Source: Bradyrhizobium tropiciagri
GTDB lineage: Bacteria; Pseudomonadota; Alphaproteobacteria; Rhizobiales; Xanthobacteraceae
Assembly (NCBI RefSeq): GCF_001189845.1
Contig: NZ_LFLZ01000007.1
Location: 62,001-126,000 of the forward strand
DNA length: 64,000 nucleotides
Direction of reading: 5' to 3'
Shown: positions 35,314 through 44,311 of the stretch, piece after piece
Layout of the letters: every line of letters starts with the position of its first letter
Position numbering within the stretch: the stretch's first letter is position 1
Made by a program: the position numbers and the translations under genes
Notes under the pieces: model-generated
The model's database searches: none
What the model was told of the DNA's origin: nothing
The model's input: the letters and a program-made list of their open reading frames with translations, nothing else

Positions 35314-36303
35314 ATGGAATTGACACGACGTCACGCTCTTGCCGGCGCCGCTGGCATCGCCGCCGCACCGTTGTTGCCGGCGCTCCAGGCCAATGCCGCT
35401 TCGCCCGCGGCCGACAAGCAGGCGCCGAGCTTCTATCGCTACAAGGTCGGAGACATCATGGTCACCGCGGTGTCCGACGGCAAGACCGTCTTCAAGCTGG
35501 AAGACTCCTTCATTCCGAATGCGAAGCGGGACGATGTCAACGCGGCGCTGGACAAGGCGTTCATGCCGCGCGACATGGTGACGATCTGGTACGCGCCGCT
35601 GGTGCTCAATACCGGCGGCAAGTTGGTCGTGATCGACACCGGCAATGGCGCGCTGGCCAAGGCCAGCTCCAAGGGCGCCAACGGTCTGTTCGCCGACAAT
35701 TTGGTCGCCGCCGGATTCGATCCCAAGAATGTCGACATGGTCGTGATCTCGCACTTCCACGGCGATCACGTGAACGGCCTGCTGACGGCCGAAGGCACGC
35801 CGGCATTCCCGAACGCCGAAGTGCTGGTGCCGGCGACCGAATGGAAGTTCTGGATGGACGATGGCGAAATGAGCCGTGCGCCCGCCGGCCGCATGCAGGG
35901 CCTGTTCAAGAACAACCGCAACATCTTCGAGGCTGCCCTCAAGAAGAAGGTCACGCCCTATGAATGGGGCAAGGAGATCGCGCCGGGCCTCACCTCGGTC
36001 GAGACCGTCGGCCATACGCCGGGCCATACCTCCTACGTGCTGGCCTCGGGCTCGGAGAAGGTCTTCATCCAGTCCGACGTCACCAACAATCCGCATCTGT
36101 TCGCGACCAATCCCGGCTGGCACGCGTTCTTCGACCAGGACGCCGACGTCGCCGAGAAGACCCGCCGCCGCGTCTACGACATGATCGTCGCGGAGCGGCT
36201 CCAGGTGCAGGGCTTCCACTATCCGTTCCCGGGCCTCGGCAATGTGGTGAAGGACGGCAGCGGCTACCGTGTCGTGCCGGCGCCGTGGAATCCGGTGATC
36301 TGA
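35314..36303 (+). CDS. Exported metallo-beta-lactamase-fold hydrolase
   Basis: The 329-residue protein starts with a twin-arginine signal (MELTRRHALAGAAGIAAAPLLPALQANA), so it is probably folded with its metals before export to the periplasm. The MBL-fold motif SHFHGDHVNG binds zinc, with later metal ligands in GHTPGHTSYVL and the FIQSDVTNNP segment. Family members include lactonases, alkyl sulfatase relatives and quorum-quenching enzymes; the substrate here is unknown. GGAAGGA precedes ATG 35314. It is preceded by a 149-base gap after dedA. Confidence 0.88.
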   Translation: MELTRRHALAGAAGIAAAPLLPALQANAASPAADKQAPSFYRYKVGDIMVTAVSDGKTVFKLEDSFIPNAKRDDVNAALDKAFMPRDMVTIWYAPLVLNTGGKLVVIDTGNGALAKASSKGANGLFADNLVAAGFDPKNVDMVVISHFHGDHVNGLLTAEGTPAFPNAEVLVPATEWKFWMDDGEMSRAPAGRMQGLFKNNRNIFEAALKKKVTPYEWGKEIAPGLTSVETVGHTPGHTSYVLASGSEKVFIQSDVTNNPHLFATNPGWHAFFDQDADVAEKTRRRVYDMIVAERLQVQGFHYPFPGLGNVVKDGSGYRVVPAPWNPVI

Positions 36304-36524
36304 CGGTTTTCCTTGACGCAAAAGGAGCGCGGCCTTATAGCCGCGCCCATGATCAACGCCGCGACCATCATCATCGCCCGCCGCCGCCGCATTCTTGCGG
36401 TATGGGCGGTCGCTCGCGTTTAAGACCATCGCCTCTGCCGCCGGACCTGATCCCGCGGCGCTCTCCTCAAAAAGACACGCGGTTTCGATCTGGCGGCTCC
36501 TTCGTCAAGCAGGAGTGTTCGATC

Positions 36525-37196
36525 ATGTATACGCCGCAGCCTTTCAAGCCAGACCGCGCCGCAAGCCTCGCCTTCGCGGAGGCGCGCGGCTTTGGCCTTG
36601 CCTGTGCGTGGGACGGCGGCAAGCCGATCGCGTCCGCGCTGCCGTTCTATCTGACCTATGCCGACGACGGCACGCCGCGGGCGCTGTTTCATGTTGCCCG
36701 TCACAATCCGCTGGTAAAGCTGGCGGGCGGAGCCCCCTGGCTGCTGGCCGTCACCGGCGCCGACGCTTATGTTTCGCCGGACTGGTACGTGTCACCCGAT
36801 CAGGTGCCGACCTGGCTCTATCAGGCGGTGCATCTAACCGGGCCGGTGCGGACCCTGTCGGGTGAGGAACTCGCGGTTCAAATCGATGTGCTGACGGGCA
36901 AGTTCGAGGACTGGCTGTTGCCGAAAAGACCGTGGACGTCAGCCAAGATGACGGCCGCGCGGTTGGAAGCAATGAAGCAGGCCATCGTGGGCCTCCAGAT
37001 GACGGTGGAAGAGGTGGAGGGCAGCTTCAAGCTGAATCAGCACAAGTCCGAGACCGACTTTGCGGCGGTCGGTAACGCGCTCGCTTTGCAGGCCGAAGCT
37101 GGTGCCCGGCAGATCGCCGCTTTGATGCGCGAGGTGCGCCCGGAGGCTTTCGCAACGACACAAACCGAAATGACGACGCTTCAAGGGGGCGTGTGA
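36525..37196 (+). CDS. PaiB-like FMN-binding negative transcriptional regulator
   Basis: The 223-residue protein matches the PaiB/FMN-binding-split family: MYTPQPFKPDRAASLAFAEARGFG at the start, ALFHVARHNPLVKLAGG and SPDWYVSPDQVPTWLYQAVHLTG in the middle, and FKLNQHKSETDFAAVGNAL near the C-terminus. In Bacillus PaiB represses sporulation and protease genes; in proteobacteria the role is largely unknown. GGAGTG lies 7 bases upstream of the start. The stop overlaps the argC start (TGATG), so the two are translationally coupled. Confidence 0.85.
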   Translation: MYTPQPFKPDRAASLAFAEARGFGLACAWDGGKPIASALPFYLTYADDGTPRALFHVARHNPLVKLAGGAPWLLAVTGADAYVSPDWYVSPDQVPTWLYQAVHLTGPVRTLSGEELAVQIDVLTGKFEDWLLPKRPWTSAKMTAARLEAMKQAIVGLQMTVEEVEGSFKLNQHKSETDFAAVGNALALQAEAGARQIAALMREVRPEAFATTQTEMTTLQGGV

Positions 37197-38242
37197 TGAC
37201 GAAGAAGAAAATCGGCATCTTGGGCGCGTCCGGCTACACCGGCGCCGACGCGGTGCGTCTGCTGGCGCGGCACCCGAATGCCGATATCACAGCGCTTACC
37301 GCCAACACCCATGCCGGCAAGACGATGAGCGAAGTGTTTCCTCACTTCTTTATGCTCGACCTGCCAAAACTCGTGGAATGGGAAAAGGTCGACTGGACGC
37401 GGCTCGATGCCGTGTTCTGCGGACTGCCGCACGGGACGACGCAGGAGATCATCGCTGCGGTGCTCAAGGCCAATCCCGGAATCAAGATCCTCGATATGTC
37501 CGCGGATTTCCGGCTCCGCGACAAGGACAGCTACGCGCAGTGGTACGGCCATGAGCACCGGGCGTTCGAATTGCAGGGCGAGGCCGTCTATGGGCTGACC
37601 GAACTCTACCGGGAGCAGATCACGGCCGCGCGACTGGTGGCCTGCCCCGGCTGCTATCCGACCGCAGTGCTGCTGGCACTTGTTCCGCTGGCGAAGGCAA
37701 AGCTGATCGACGTCGACGATATCATCATCGACGCAAAGTCGGGCGTCACAGGCGCCGGACGCGGACTGAAGCAGAACACGCTGTTCAGCGAGGCCGGCGA
37801 AGGGTTGTCGCCCTATTCGATCGGAAGCCATCGACACTCGGCGGAGATCGAGCAGGAGATCGGCGTAGCCGCGGGCTCGGCCGTGACCGTGAACTTCACC
37901 CCGCATCTCATTCCGATGGCGCGTGGTGAGTTCTGCACATCCTATGTCAAGCTCAACGGGGCTACGCCGGACGATTTGCGCGCCGAGCTGGAAAGGGCTT
38001 ACGCCAACGAGCCGTTCGTATATGTGACGAAGAAGGGCGTGCTGCCACAGACGCAGAACGTGCGCGGTTCGAATTACGTTCAGATCGGCGTCGTTGCCGA
38101 CCGGATCAAGAACCGCGCCATTGTGCTCTCGACGCTCGACAATCTTGTGAAGGGTTCGGCCGGACAGGCGATCCAGAACATGAACCTGATGTTCGGCTTG
38201 CCCGAAACCACCGGACTGGAGCAGATCGCACTGTTTCCATAG
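37196..38242 (+). CDS. argC: N-acetyl-gamma-glutamyl-phosphate reductase, long (type 1) form
   Basis: Third step of arginine biosynthesis: NADPH reduction of N-acetylglutamyl phosphate to the semialdehyde. The 348-residue protein has the N-terminal nucleotide site (IGILGASGYTGADAVRLLARHP), the catalytic Cys in LVACPGCYPTAVLL, the substrate loop KSGVTGAGRG and a His in PYSIGSHRHSAEIEQEIG, all hallmarks of type 1 ArgC. It starts within the paiB-like stop. A second ArgC of a different type follows 124 bases later, so one of the two may serve another pathway or be a horizontally gained copy. Confidence 0.92.
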   Translation: MTKKKIGILGASGYTGADAVRLLARHPNADITALTANTHAGKTMSEVFPHFFMLDLPKLVEWEKVDWTRLDAVFCGLPHGTTQEIIAAVLKANPGIKILDMSADFRLRDKDSYAQWYGHEHRAFELQGEAVYGLTELYREQITAARLVACPGCYPTAVLLALVPLAKAKLIDVDDIIIDAKSGVTGAGRGLKQNTLFSEAGEGLSPYSIGSHRHSAEIEQEIGVAAGSAVTVNFTPHLIPMARGEFCTSYVKLNGATPDDLRAELERAYANEPFVYVTKKGVLPQTQNVRGSNYVQIGVVADRIKNRAIVLSTLDNLVKGSAGQAIQNMNLMFGLPETTGLEQIALFP

Positions 38243-38366
38243 TGGGGGTGTTTGTCGTGAACGAGAATATGCTCGATCCAACGATAATTGCCCATCCTCG
38301 GATTGGCGGCGCAGCGCGGCCAGATGTGTTAGCAAACGAAACGAACGAGCTCGAAAGGAACGTGCC

Positions 38367-39344
38367 ATGACCCTCACCGACACCCACCAGCCGAAAACCA
38401 AGAGCGGTGCGACCAAGGCCGTGTTCGTCGATGGCGCGTCCGGCACCACCGGTCTCGGCATCCAGGAGCGGCTGCATTCCATCGGCGACGTCGCGGTCAA
38501 GCACATCGCCGAGGACAAGCGGAAGGACGCCGGCGCCAAGCGCGCGCTGATGGAGGAGGTGGATCTCGTGATCCTCTGCCTGCCTGATGAGGCCGCCAAG
38601 GAGACCGTCGCGCTGATCGACACGATGGGCAATTCAGCACCGAAGGTGCTCGACGCATCGACCGCCTATCGGGTCGCGCCCGACTGGGCCTATGGCTTCG
38701 CCGAGCTCGCGCCCGACCAGGCCGACAAGATCCGTACCGCGCCGAAGGTCTCCAACCCGGGCTGCTATCCGACCGGCGCGATCGCGCTGCTGCGGCCGAT
38801 CGTCGATGCCGGGCTGCTGCCCGCCGATTATCCCGTCACCATCAACGCGGTGAGCGGCTATTCGGGCGGCGGCAAGTCGATGATCTCAAGCTTCGAGGAC
38901 GGCTCGGCGCCGGCCTTCCACCTCTACGGCCTCGGCTTCGAGCACAAGCACGTGCCGGAGATGCAGCTCTACTCGCATCTGACGCGGCGGCCGCTGTTCA
39001 TTCCGTCGGTCGGCAACTTCCGGCAAGGCATGCTGGTGTCGGTGCCACTGCAGCTCGACGCGCTGCCGGGCAAGCCTGATGGAGCCGATCTGCAGGCGGT
39101 GCTGGCGAAGTGGTACGCCGGCAGCAAATACGTCTCGGCGATGCCGCTGCAGAACGAGGCGGCCGCGGCCGGGAAGATCGAACCGGAAGCGCTCAACGAG
39201 ACCAACCAGCTCGAGCTCTATGTGTTCGCCAGCGACAAGCATCGCCAGGCGGTACTGGTCGCCCGGCTCGACAATCTGGGCAAGGGCGCCTCGGGTGCCG
39301 CCGTGCAGAACATGCGGCTGATGCTCGGGCTCTCCGACATCTGA
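38367..39344 (+). CDS. argC: N-acetyl-gamma-glutamyl-phosphate reductase, short (type 2) form
   Basis: Same reaction as the upstream enzyme, but of the shorter type 2 family. The 325-residue protein has the site VFVDGASGTTGLGIQERL, the short LDASTAYRVAPDWAYGFAEL segment, the catalytic Cys in SNPGCYPTGAIALL, NAVSGYSGGGKSMI and GFEHKHVPEMQLYSHL. Between the two proteins only the Cys region and general fold agree. AAAGGA lies ahead of ATG 38367. This type is usual in many rhizobia. A methyltransferase gene follows after 11 bases. Confidence 0.92.
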   Translation: MTLTDTHQPKTKSGATKAVFVDGASGTTGLGIQERLHSIGDVAVKHIAEDKRKDAGAKRALMEEVDLVILCLPDEAAKETVALIDTMGNSAPKVLDASTAYRVAPDWAYGFAELAPDQADKIRTAPKVSNPGCYPTGAIALLRPIVDAGLLPADYPVTINAVSGYSGGGKSMISSFEDGSAPAFHLYGLGFEHKHVPEMQLYSHLTRRPLFIPSVGNFRQGMLVSVPLQLDALPGKPDGADLQAVLAKWYAGSKYVSAMPLQNEAAAAGKIEPEALNETNQLELYVFASDKHRQAVLVARLDNLGKGASGAAVQNMRLMLGLSDI

Positions 39345-39355
39345 CGGCACGCATC

Positions 39356-39949
39356 GTGGACGACGCCACGCTGCAATTCTACCGGCACAATGCCGAGGCC
39401 TATGCCGGGTGGGCGAAAGCACCGTCCACTCGGTTGATCGGCTTTCTCAAGCTGTTGCCGCCGGGCGGCGCGATCCTCGAGCTCGGCTGCGGCGCCGGCA
39501 ATCATGCCGCCGTCATGCTCGCGGAAGGCTTTGTGCTGCGCGCGACCGATGACTCGCCGGAGATGGCTCAGGTCGCTTCGCGCCGCATCAACCATCCCGT
39601 CGAGGCGATGCTGTTCGATGAGCTAAGGGATCGCGAGGCCTATGACGGCGTCTGGGCGAGCGCCTGCTTGCTGCACGTGCCGCGCGACGAACTCGCGGGC
39701 ATCCTCGGCCGCATCCATCGCGCGCTGAAACCGGGCGGCGTCTTCTACGCGAGCTACAAGATCGGCCATGGCGATGGCCGCGACAGCATCGGCCGCTACT
39801 ACAATTATCCGGAGGCCGATTGGCTGGCGGCGACCTACGCAGCGTCAGGGGCATGGACGCAGGTCTCGTCCGACACCAGCGAGATCAAGAGCTTTGACGA
39901 AGCGCCCGCGACGATGCTGCATATCGTCGTGCGCAAGGACGAGGAATAG
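39356..39949 (+). CDS. SAM-dependent methyltransferase, class I
   Basis: The 197-residue cytoplasmic protein has the Rossmann methyltransferase motif I LELGCGAGNHAA, the following acidic segment RATDDSPEMAQVA, the motif ASACLLHVPRDELAGILGRIHRALKPGGVFYASYK and a YYNYPEADWL segment. The acceptor is unknown. I chose GTG 39356, which begins the coherent protein just 11 bases past the argC stop; no ATG is available near. Co-transcription with argC is likely but a functional link is not shown. Confidence 0.8.
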   Translation: MDDATLQFYRHNAEAYAGWAKAPSTRLIGFLKLLPPGGAILELGCGAGNHAAVMLAEGFVLRATDDSPEMAQVASRRINHPVEAMLFDELRDREAYDGVWASACLLHVPRDELAGILGRIHRALKPGGVFYASYKIGHGDGRDSIGRYYNYPEADWLAATYAASGAWTQVSSDTSEIKSFDEAPATMLHIVVRKDEE

Positions 39950-39988
39950 CGCCGGCGCGGCCGTCACCGGCCGGCGCGAATCCGTTGC

Positions 39989-40387
39989 TCAGACGATCTT
40001 GAAGATCGCGAGTGCCAGCACCGCCTGGGCGAGGAAGCCGACCGTGAAGGCCAGGGTGCGGAACACCGGCAGGCCGAGCGTGTAGACGATCAGGTGGGCG
40101 ACGCGGGCCCAGAAATAGACGGCGCAGGCGAGCACGGTCCATTTGGTGGAGTAGTCGGCGGCGTTGAGGATCAGGACCAGCGGCGCGAAGATCACGAGAT
40201 TCTCCACCGCGTTGTCATGCGCGAACATCAGCCGGTTGGCCCATTCGGCATGCGGCTTGTCGCCGCGCGAGGGATTGCCCATGGCGCCGGAGAGGCCGCG
40301 TACCTGGCAGCGGTTGATGATGTAGGGGATCCACAACAGCCCGGTCAGGATCACCGTCAGCGACAGCCAGAACAGTTCGCGCGTCAT
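39989..40387 (-). CDS. MAPEG-family membrane protein
   Basis: The 132-residue protein has four predicted transmembrane helices and the family pattern RLMFAHDNAVENLVIFAPLVLI with a His/Asn-rich middle. MAPEG proteins include membrane glutathione transferases and related enzymes; the reaction here is unknown. The HDNAVENLVIFAP segment resembles the conserved E/N residues of the family's glutathione-binding helix 2. It converges on the methyltransferase and is followed on the same strand by no further gene. Confidence 0.8.
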   Translation of the reverse strand: MTRELFWLSLTVILTGLLWIPYIINRCQVRGLSGAMGNPSRGDKPHAEWANRLMFAHDNAVENLVIFAPLVLILNAADYSTKWTVLACAVYFWARVAHLIVYTLGLPVFRTLAFTVGFLAQAVLALAIFKIV

Positions 40388-40460
40388 CGTCTCCCCCTCA
40401 CGTCAATTCGATTCCCGACCGCCGGGATCGTCCGTTTATAGCTGAGCGGAAGAGTTGGCG

Positions 40461-42269
40461 CTACGCGCGGACGCGGACATAGCTGCCCGGAGCATCCTCG
40501 AGCACCTGCGCCCCATTCGAGCCCACGATGCGCGCCGGCACCGTCTCCGGATCATGGCCCTCCAGCCAGCTGCGCCAGTCGGGCCACCACGATCCCTTGT
40601 GCTCCTCGGCGCCCTTCAGCCAATCGGCGAGCTTGATGTCCTTAATGTTGTCGTTGGTCCAGTATTGATACTTCTTCGACGCAGGCGGATTGACCACGCC
40701 GGCGATATGGCCGGAGCCGGCCAGCACATACTTCACCGGTCCGCCGAAGAACTGCGAACCGTACAGCACCGATTCCGCCGGAGCGATGTGATCCTCGCGT
40801 GCGGCGAGGTTGTAGACCGGTACCTTCACCTTCGACAGATCGAGCAGCGTGTTGTCGAGCACCATGGTGCCGGTCGAGAGCCGGTTCTCCAGATAGCAGT
40901 TGCGCAGATAGTAGGAGTGGTTCGACGACGGCATCCGCGTCGCATCCGAATTCCAGTGCAGCAGGTCGAACGAGGAGGGCGGCTGGCCCTTCAGATAATT
41001 GTTCACGACATACGACCAGATCAGGTCGTTGGAGCGCAGCATGTTGAAGGCCATCGCCATCTTGCTGCCTTCGAGCACGCCGGATTCCTGCATGTCGCGT
41101 TCCAGCGCCGAGATCTGGTCCTCGTCGACGAACACCAGCAGGTCGCCGGCGTGGGTGAAGTCGACCTGCGCGGCAAAGAACGTCGCCGACGTCACGCGCT
41201 GGCGGCGCTTCTCGGCGAGATAGGCGAGCGTCGAGGCGAGCATGGTGCCGCCGACGCAATAGCCGGCGGTGTGCACCTTCATCTCGCCGGTGACCTTCTC
41301 GATCACGTCCATCGCCGTGAGCGGGCCTTCGGTCATGTAGTCGGCCCAGGTCTTCTTGCCGAGCTCCTTGTCCGGATTGACCCAGGAGATCACGAACACC
41401 GTGATGCCCTGGTCGACGCACCATTTGATGTAGGATTTCTCAGGGCGCAGATCGAGGATGTAGAACTTGTTGATCCATGGCGGCACGATCAGGAGCGGCG
41501 TGCGCAGCACGTTCTCCGTTGCCGGCGAATACTGGATGAGCTGCATCAGCTCGTTCTGGTAGATCACCTTGCCCGGCGTCGTCGCCATGTTGACGCCGAC
41601 CTCGAGATTGCTCGAATCGGACTGGCGGATCTTCAGCGTGCCGTGGCCGGCCTCGATATCCTCGGCGAGCATCTTCATGCCGCGCACCAGATTGTCGCCG
41701 TTGGTCTCGACCGTGGCGCGCAGCACTTCCGGATTGGTCAAGACGAAGTTCGACGGCGCCAGCGCGTTGGTGATCTGCTGGACGTAGAATTCGGCCTTCT
41801 TGCGGGTGTGCGGGTCGATGCCGTCGGCGTCGTTCACCAGCTGCTGCGCCCATTTCGAGGTCAGCAGATAAAGCTGGAGGATGAAGTCGAAGAACTGATT
41901 CGACTTCCACTCCGGATCCTGGAAGCGCTTGTCGCGCGCGGCCGGCGCGATCGCGGGCTTGGCATCGGCTTCGCCGGCCATGCGGCGCACGGCCGAGCCC
42001 CAGAGATCGAGGTAATCCTTGCCGAGCTGCATTTGCAGCGAGGAGGCGCGCTCCTTGTCGGACAGCCAGTATTCGGCGATCACGCTGAAGGTCTTGATGA
42101 CCTCACCAAGCTCGTTCGGCGGATTGTCGCGGACTTCTCCGGTCTGGCGCGGCTTGAGATAGGCTGCCAGCGCCTGGCCGCTGCTCTCCATCGCCCGCGC
42201 GATGTTCATGGCGAAGGCTTCGGCGTTGAATTTCGGGGTGGCTTGGGTGTCGGTGCTGACGTTGCTCAT
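40461..42269 (-). CDS. phaC: Class I poly(3-hydroxyalkanoate) synthase
   Basis: Polymerises (R)-3-hydroxyacyl-CoA to PHA granule polymer. The 602-residue length is typical of class I. The lipase-like box has Cys for Ser (GYCVGGT, Cys338). The acid is in AAREDHIAPAE and the base in LAGSGHIAGVVNPP, giving a full Cys-Asp-His triad. The conserved N-terminal domain (LGKDYLDLWGSAVRRM; FKDPEW-like FQDPEWKSNQFFDFI) is present. ATG 42269 follows a TTCAG leader and starts at MSNVSTD; an in-frame ATG 17 codons upstream is less likely. No phaA or phaB lie next to it. Confidence 0.95.
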   Translation of the reverse strand: MSNVSTDTQATPKFNAEAFAMNIARAMESSGQALAAYLKPRQTGEVRDNPPNELGEVIKTFSVIAEYWLSDKERASSLQMQLGKDYLDLWGSAVRRMAGEADAKPAIAPAARDKRFQDPEWKSNQFFDFILQLYLLTSKWAQQLVNDADGIDPHTRKKAEFYVQQITNALAPSNFVLTNPEVLRATVETNGDNLVRGMKMLAEDIEAGHGTLKIRQSDSSNLEVGVNMATTPGKVIYQNELMQLIQYSPATENVLRTPLLIVPPWINKFYILDLRPEKSYIKWCVDQGITVFVISWVNPDKELGKKTWADYMTEGPLTAMDVIEKVTGEMKVHTAGYCVGGTMLASTLAYLAEKRRQRVTSATFFAAQVDFTHAGDLLVFVDEDQISALERDMQESGVLEGSKMAMAFNMLRSNDLIWSYVVNNYLKGQPPSSFDLLHWNSDATRMPSSNHSYYLRNCYLENRLSTGTMVLDNTLLDLSKVKVPVYNLAAREDHIAPAESVLYGSQFFGGPVKYVLAGSGHIAGVVNPPASKKYQYWTNDNIKDIKLADWLKGAEEHKGSWWPDWRSWLEGHDPETVPARIVGSNGAQVLEDAPGSYVRVRA

Positions 42270-42351
42270 CTGAAGGACAATATCGCGTCGTTTGGGGGGC
42301 GTCATCGCGCGGTGCGGCAACGAAAATCAGTGAAAATCCGATGTTTCGCTG

Positions 42352-42366
42352 TGTTGCGGTGCGACA
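42352..42366 (-). promoter_or_regulatory. Candidate PhaR-type operator upstream of phaC
   Basis: TGTTGCGGTGCGACA is an imperfect palindrome (TGT-GC ... GC-ACA) 82 bases ahead of the phaC start. A related TGCGGCAAC lies at 42313-42321. TGC/GCA repeats of this kind bind PhaR in related bacteria, but the match is loose. Confidence 0.3.
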
Positions 42367-42562
42367 AAAAATCTTTGTTCCGTCATATTGAAGCCTCAGG
42401 GGTCGCTTTTGTTGTTCACGCTTTAAGCGTTTCGGGCGACAATGGTTTGAAACGACTAAAGCTGGGATTAACGCAGCGGAGACGCTGCAAGGCTCGTACC
42501 AGTGCGACCCGTGTCGGCAACCGTGCGACGTGCGCGCTAGCTTGTTGGGGACAATTCGGCGC

Positions 42563-42838
42563 ATGCCGATCGATATGAAGAACAGGGGGCTCGCGGCCGC
42601 GGTGCTGCTCGCGTCATTGCTGGCGCTGGGCGGGTGCTCGAGCACGATCGCCGATATGGCAATGCCGGCCGACGCGCCGGCGCGTCAAAAGGATGCCAAC
42701 GGCTACCTCCCGGTCCATGACCTGCCGCCCGACCGCGCCGATCCGACGATCAAGCCGGCGGATCAGGCCAAGATCGAGCAGGAGCTGATCGCCGCGCGCG
42801 CGCGCCAGGCCTCGACGGCGGCCCAGGCCGGCAAGTGA
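42563..42838 (+). CDS. Small exported lipoprotein of unknown function
   Basis: The 91-residue protein starts with a hydrophobic signal followed by a lipobox LLALGGCSS, so it should be lipid-anchored after export. The rest is polar (ADAPARQKDANGYLPVHDLPPDRADPTIKPADQAKIEQELIAARARQ) with no recognised domain. An ATG four codons later (42575) is an alternative start. It is upstream of the aminotransferase gene by 216 bases and read in the same direction. Confidence 0.7.
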   Translation: MPIDMKNRGLAAAVLLASLLALGGCSSTIADMAMPADAPARQKDANGYLPVHDLPPDRADPTIKPADQAKIEQELIAARARQASTAAQAGK

Positions 42839-43054
42839 GGCCGCAGCGAGCGGCCGATCAGCGCTGGCGCCGCCCGGTGTCCGTGCTAAAAGAAATCCAA
42901 TTCAACCGCAGATCCGGCCGCAGCCCCCAGATCGTGCCCCTGAATTTGCTCTAAGTCATTGACTTGGTGTGATTTCTGGAAGAGGCCGTTAAGGCTTCCG
43001 TAAACCCAGCAAAGGGGGCGATTCTGGCATCGCGGTTGTCGGAGCAAGGGTCCC

Positions 43055-44273
43055 ATGGAAGATTTTTACCGCATTCGCCGTCTGCCGCCTTACGTGTTTG
43101 AAAAGGTCAACCAGGCCAAGGCGACCGCGCGCAACGCCGGGGCCGATATCATCGACATGGGCATGGGCAATCCGGACCTGCCGACCCCGCCGCACGTCAT
43201 CGAGAAGCTCAAGGAGACGCTGGGCAAGCCGCGGACCGACCGCTACTCGGCCTCCCGCGGCATCAATGGCCTGCGCAAGGCGCAGGCCGCCTATTACGCG
43301 CGCCGCTTCGGCGTCAAGCTCAACCCCGATACCCAGGTCGTTGCGACACTCGGCTCGAAGGAGGGGTTTGCCAACGTGGCGCAGGCGATCACCGCGCCCG
43401 GCGACGTCGTGCTGTGCCCGAACCCGAGCTACCCGATCCATGCATTCGGCTTCCTGATGGCAGGCGGCGTGATCCGCTCGGTGCCCTCGGAGCCGACGCC
43501 GCAATTCTTCGAGGCGGTCGAGCGGGCGATCGTCCATTCGATCCCGAAGCCGATCGCGCTGATCGTCTGCTATCCGTCGAACCCGACCGCCTATGTCGCC
43601 GACCTCGACTTCTACAAGGATCTCGTCGCATTCGCGAAGAAACACGACATCTTCATCCTGTCCGATCTTGCCTACGCAGAAGTCTATTTCGACGAGGACA
43701 AGCCGCCGCCGTCGGTGCTGCAGGTGCCCGGCGCGATCGACGTCACCGTCGAATTCACCTCGATGTCGAAGACGTTCTCGATGGCCGGCTGGCGCATGGG
43801 CTTTGCGGTCGGCAATGAGCGCATCATCGCAGCGCTGGCGCGAGTCAAATCCTATCTCGATTACGGCGCCTTCACGCCGGTCCAGGTGGCGGCGACCGCG
43901 GCGTTGAACGGTCCCGACGACTGTATCCGCGAGATGCGCGACACCTACCGCAAGCGGCGCGATGCGCTGGTTGAGTCATTTGGCCGCGCCGGCTGGGACA
44001 TTCCGCCGCCGCAGGCCTCGATGTTCGCCTGGGCGCCGCTGCCCAAGGAGTTCGAGGCGGTCGGCAGCATGCAGTTCGCAACCCTGATGGTGGAGAATCC
44101 GGCGTCGTGGTGTCGCCGGGCGTCGCATTCGGCGAGCACGGCGAGGGCTATGTCCGCATCGCATGGTGGAGAACGAGCAGCGCATCCGGCAGGCCGCGCG
44201 CGGCGTGCGCCGCTTCCTTGAAAGCGGCATCGAAACGTTGCACAACGTCGTTCCTCTCGCCAACCGACGCTAA
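43055..44273 (+). CDS. AlaC-like class I/II aminotransferase (two frameshifts in this sequence)
   Basis: PLP-dependent aminotransferase of the AlaC group. The restored protein is about 406 residues, with IDMGMGNPDLPTPPHVIEKL, SRGINGLRKAQAAYYARRFG, the PLP-aspartate area CYPSNPTAYVA and the PLP lysine SMSKTFSMAGWRMGF. Two bases are missing: near 44097 (VEN to SGVVVSPGVAFGEHGEGYVRIA) and near 44162 (IA to MVENEQRIRQAARG); the frame then ends at TAA 44273. AlaC-like enzymes make alanine or other amino acids; some are mislabelled as LL-diaminopimelate aminotransferase. The gene lies just ahead of hom. Confidence 0.85.
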
Positions 44274-44311
44274 TCCTTCCAGGTTGCTTAATCTCCAGGT
44301 CCCTTAAATCC

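Noticed and set aside
40455..42578. Long open frame opposite phaC
   Set aside because: Shadow of the phaC reading frame; low-complexity Arg/His-rich product with no family character.
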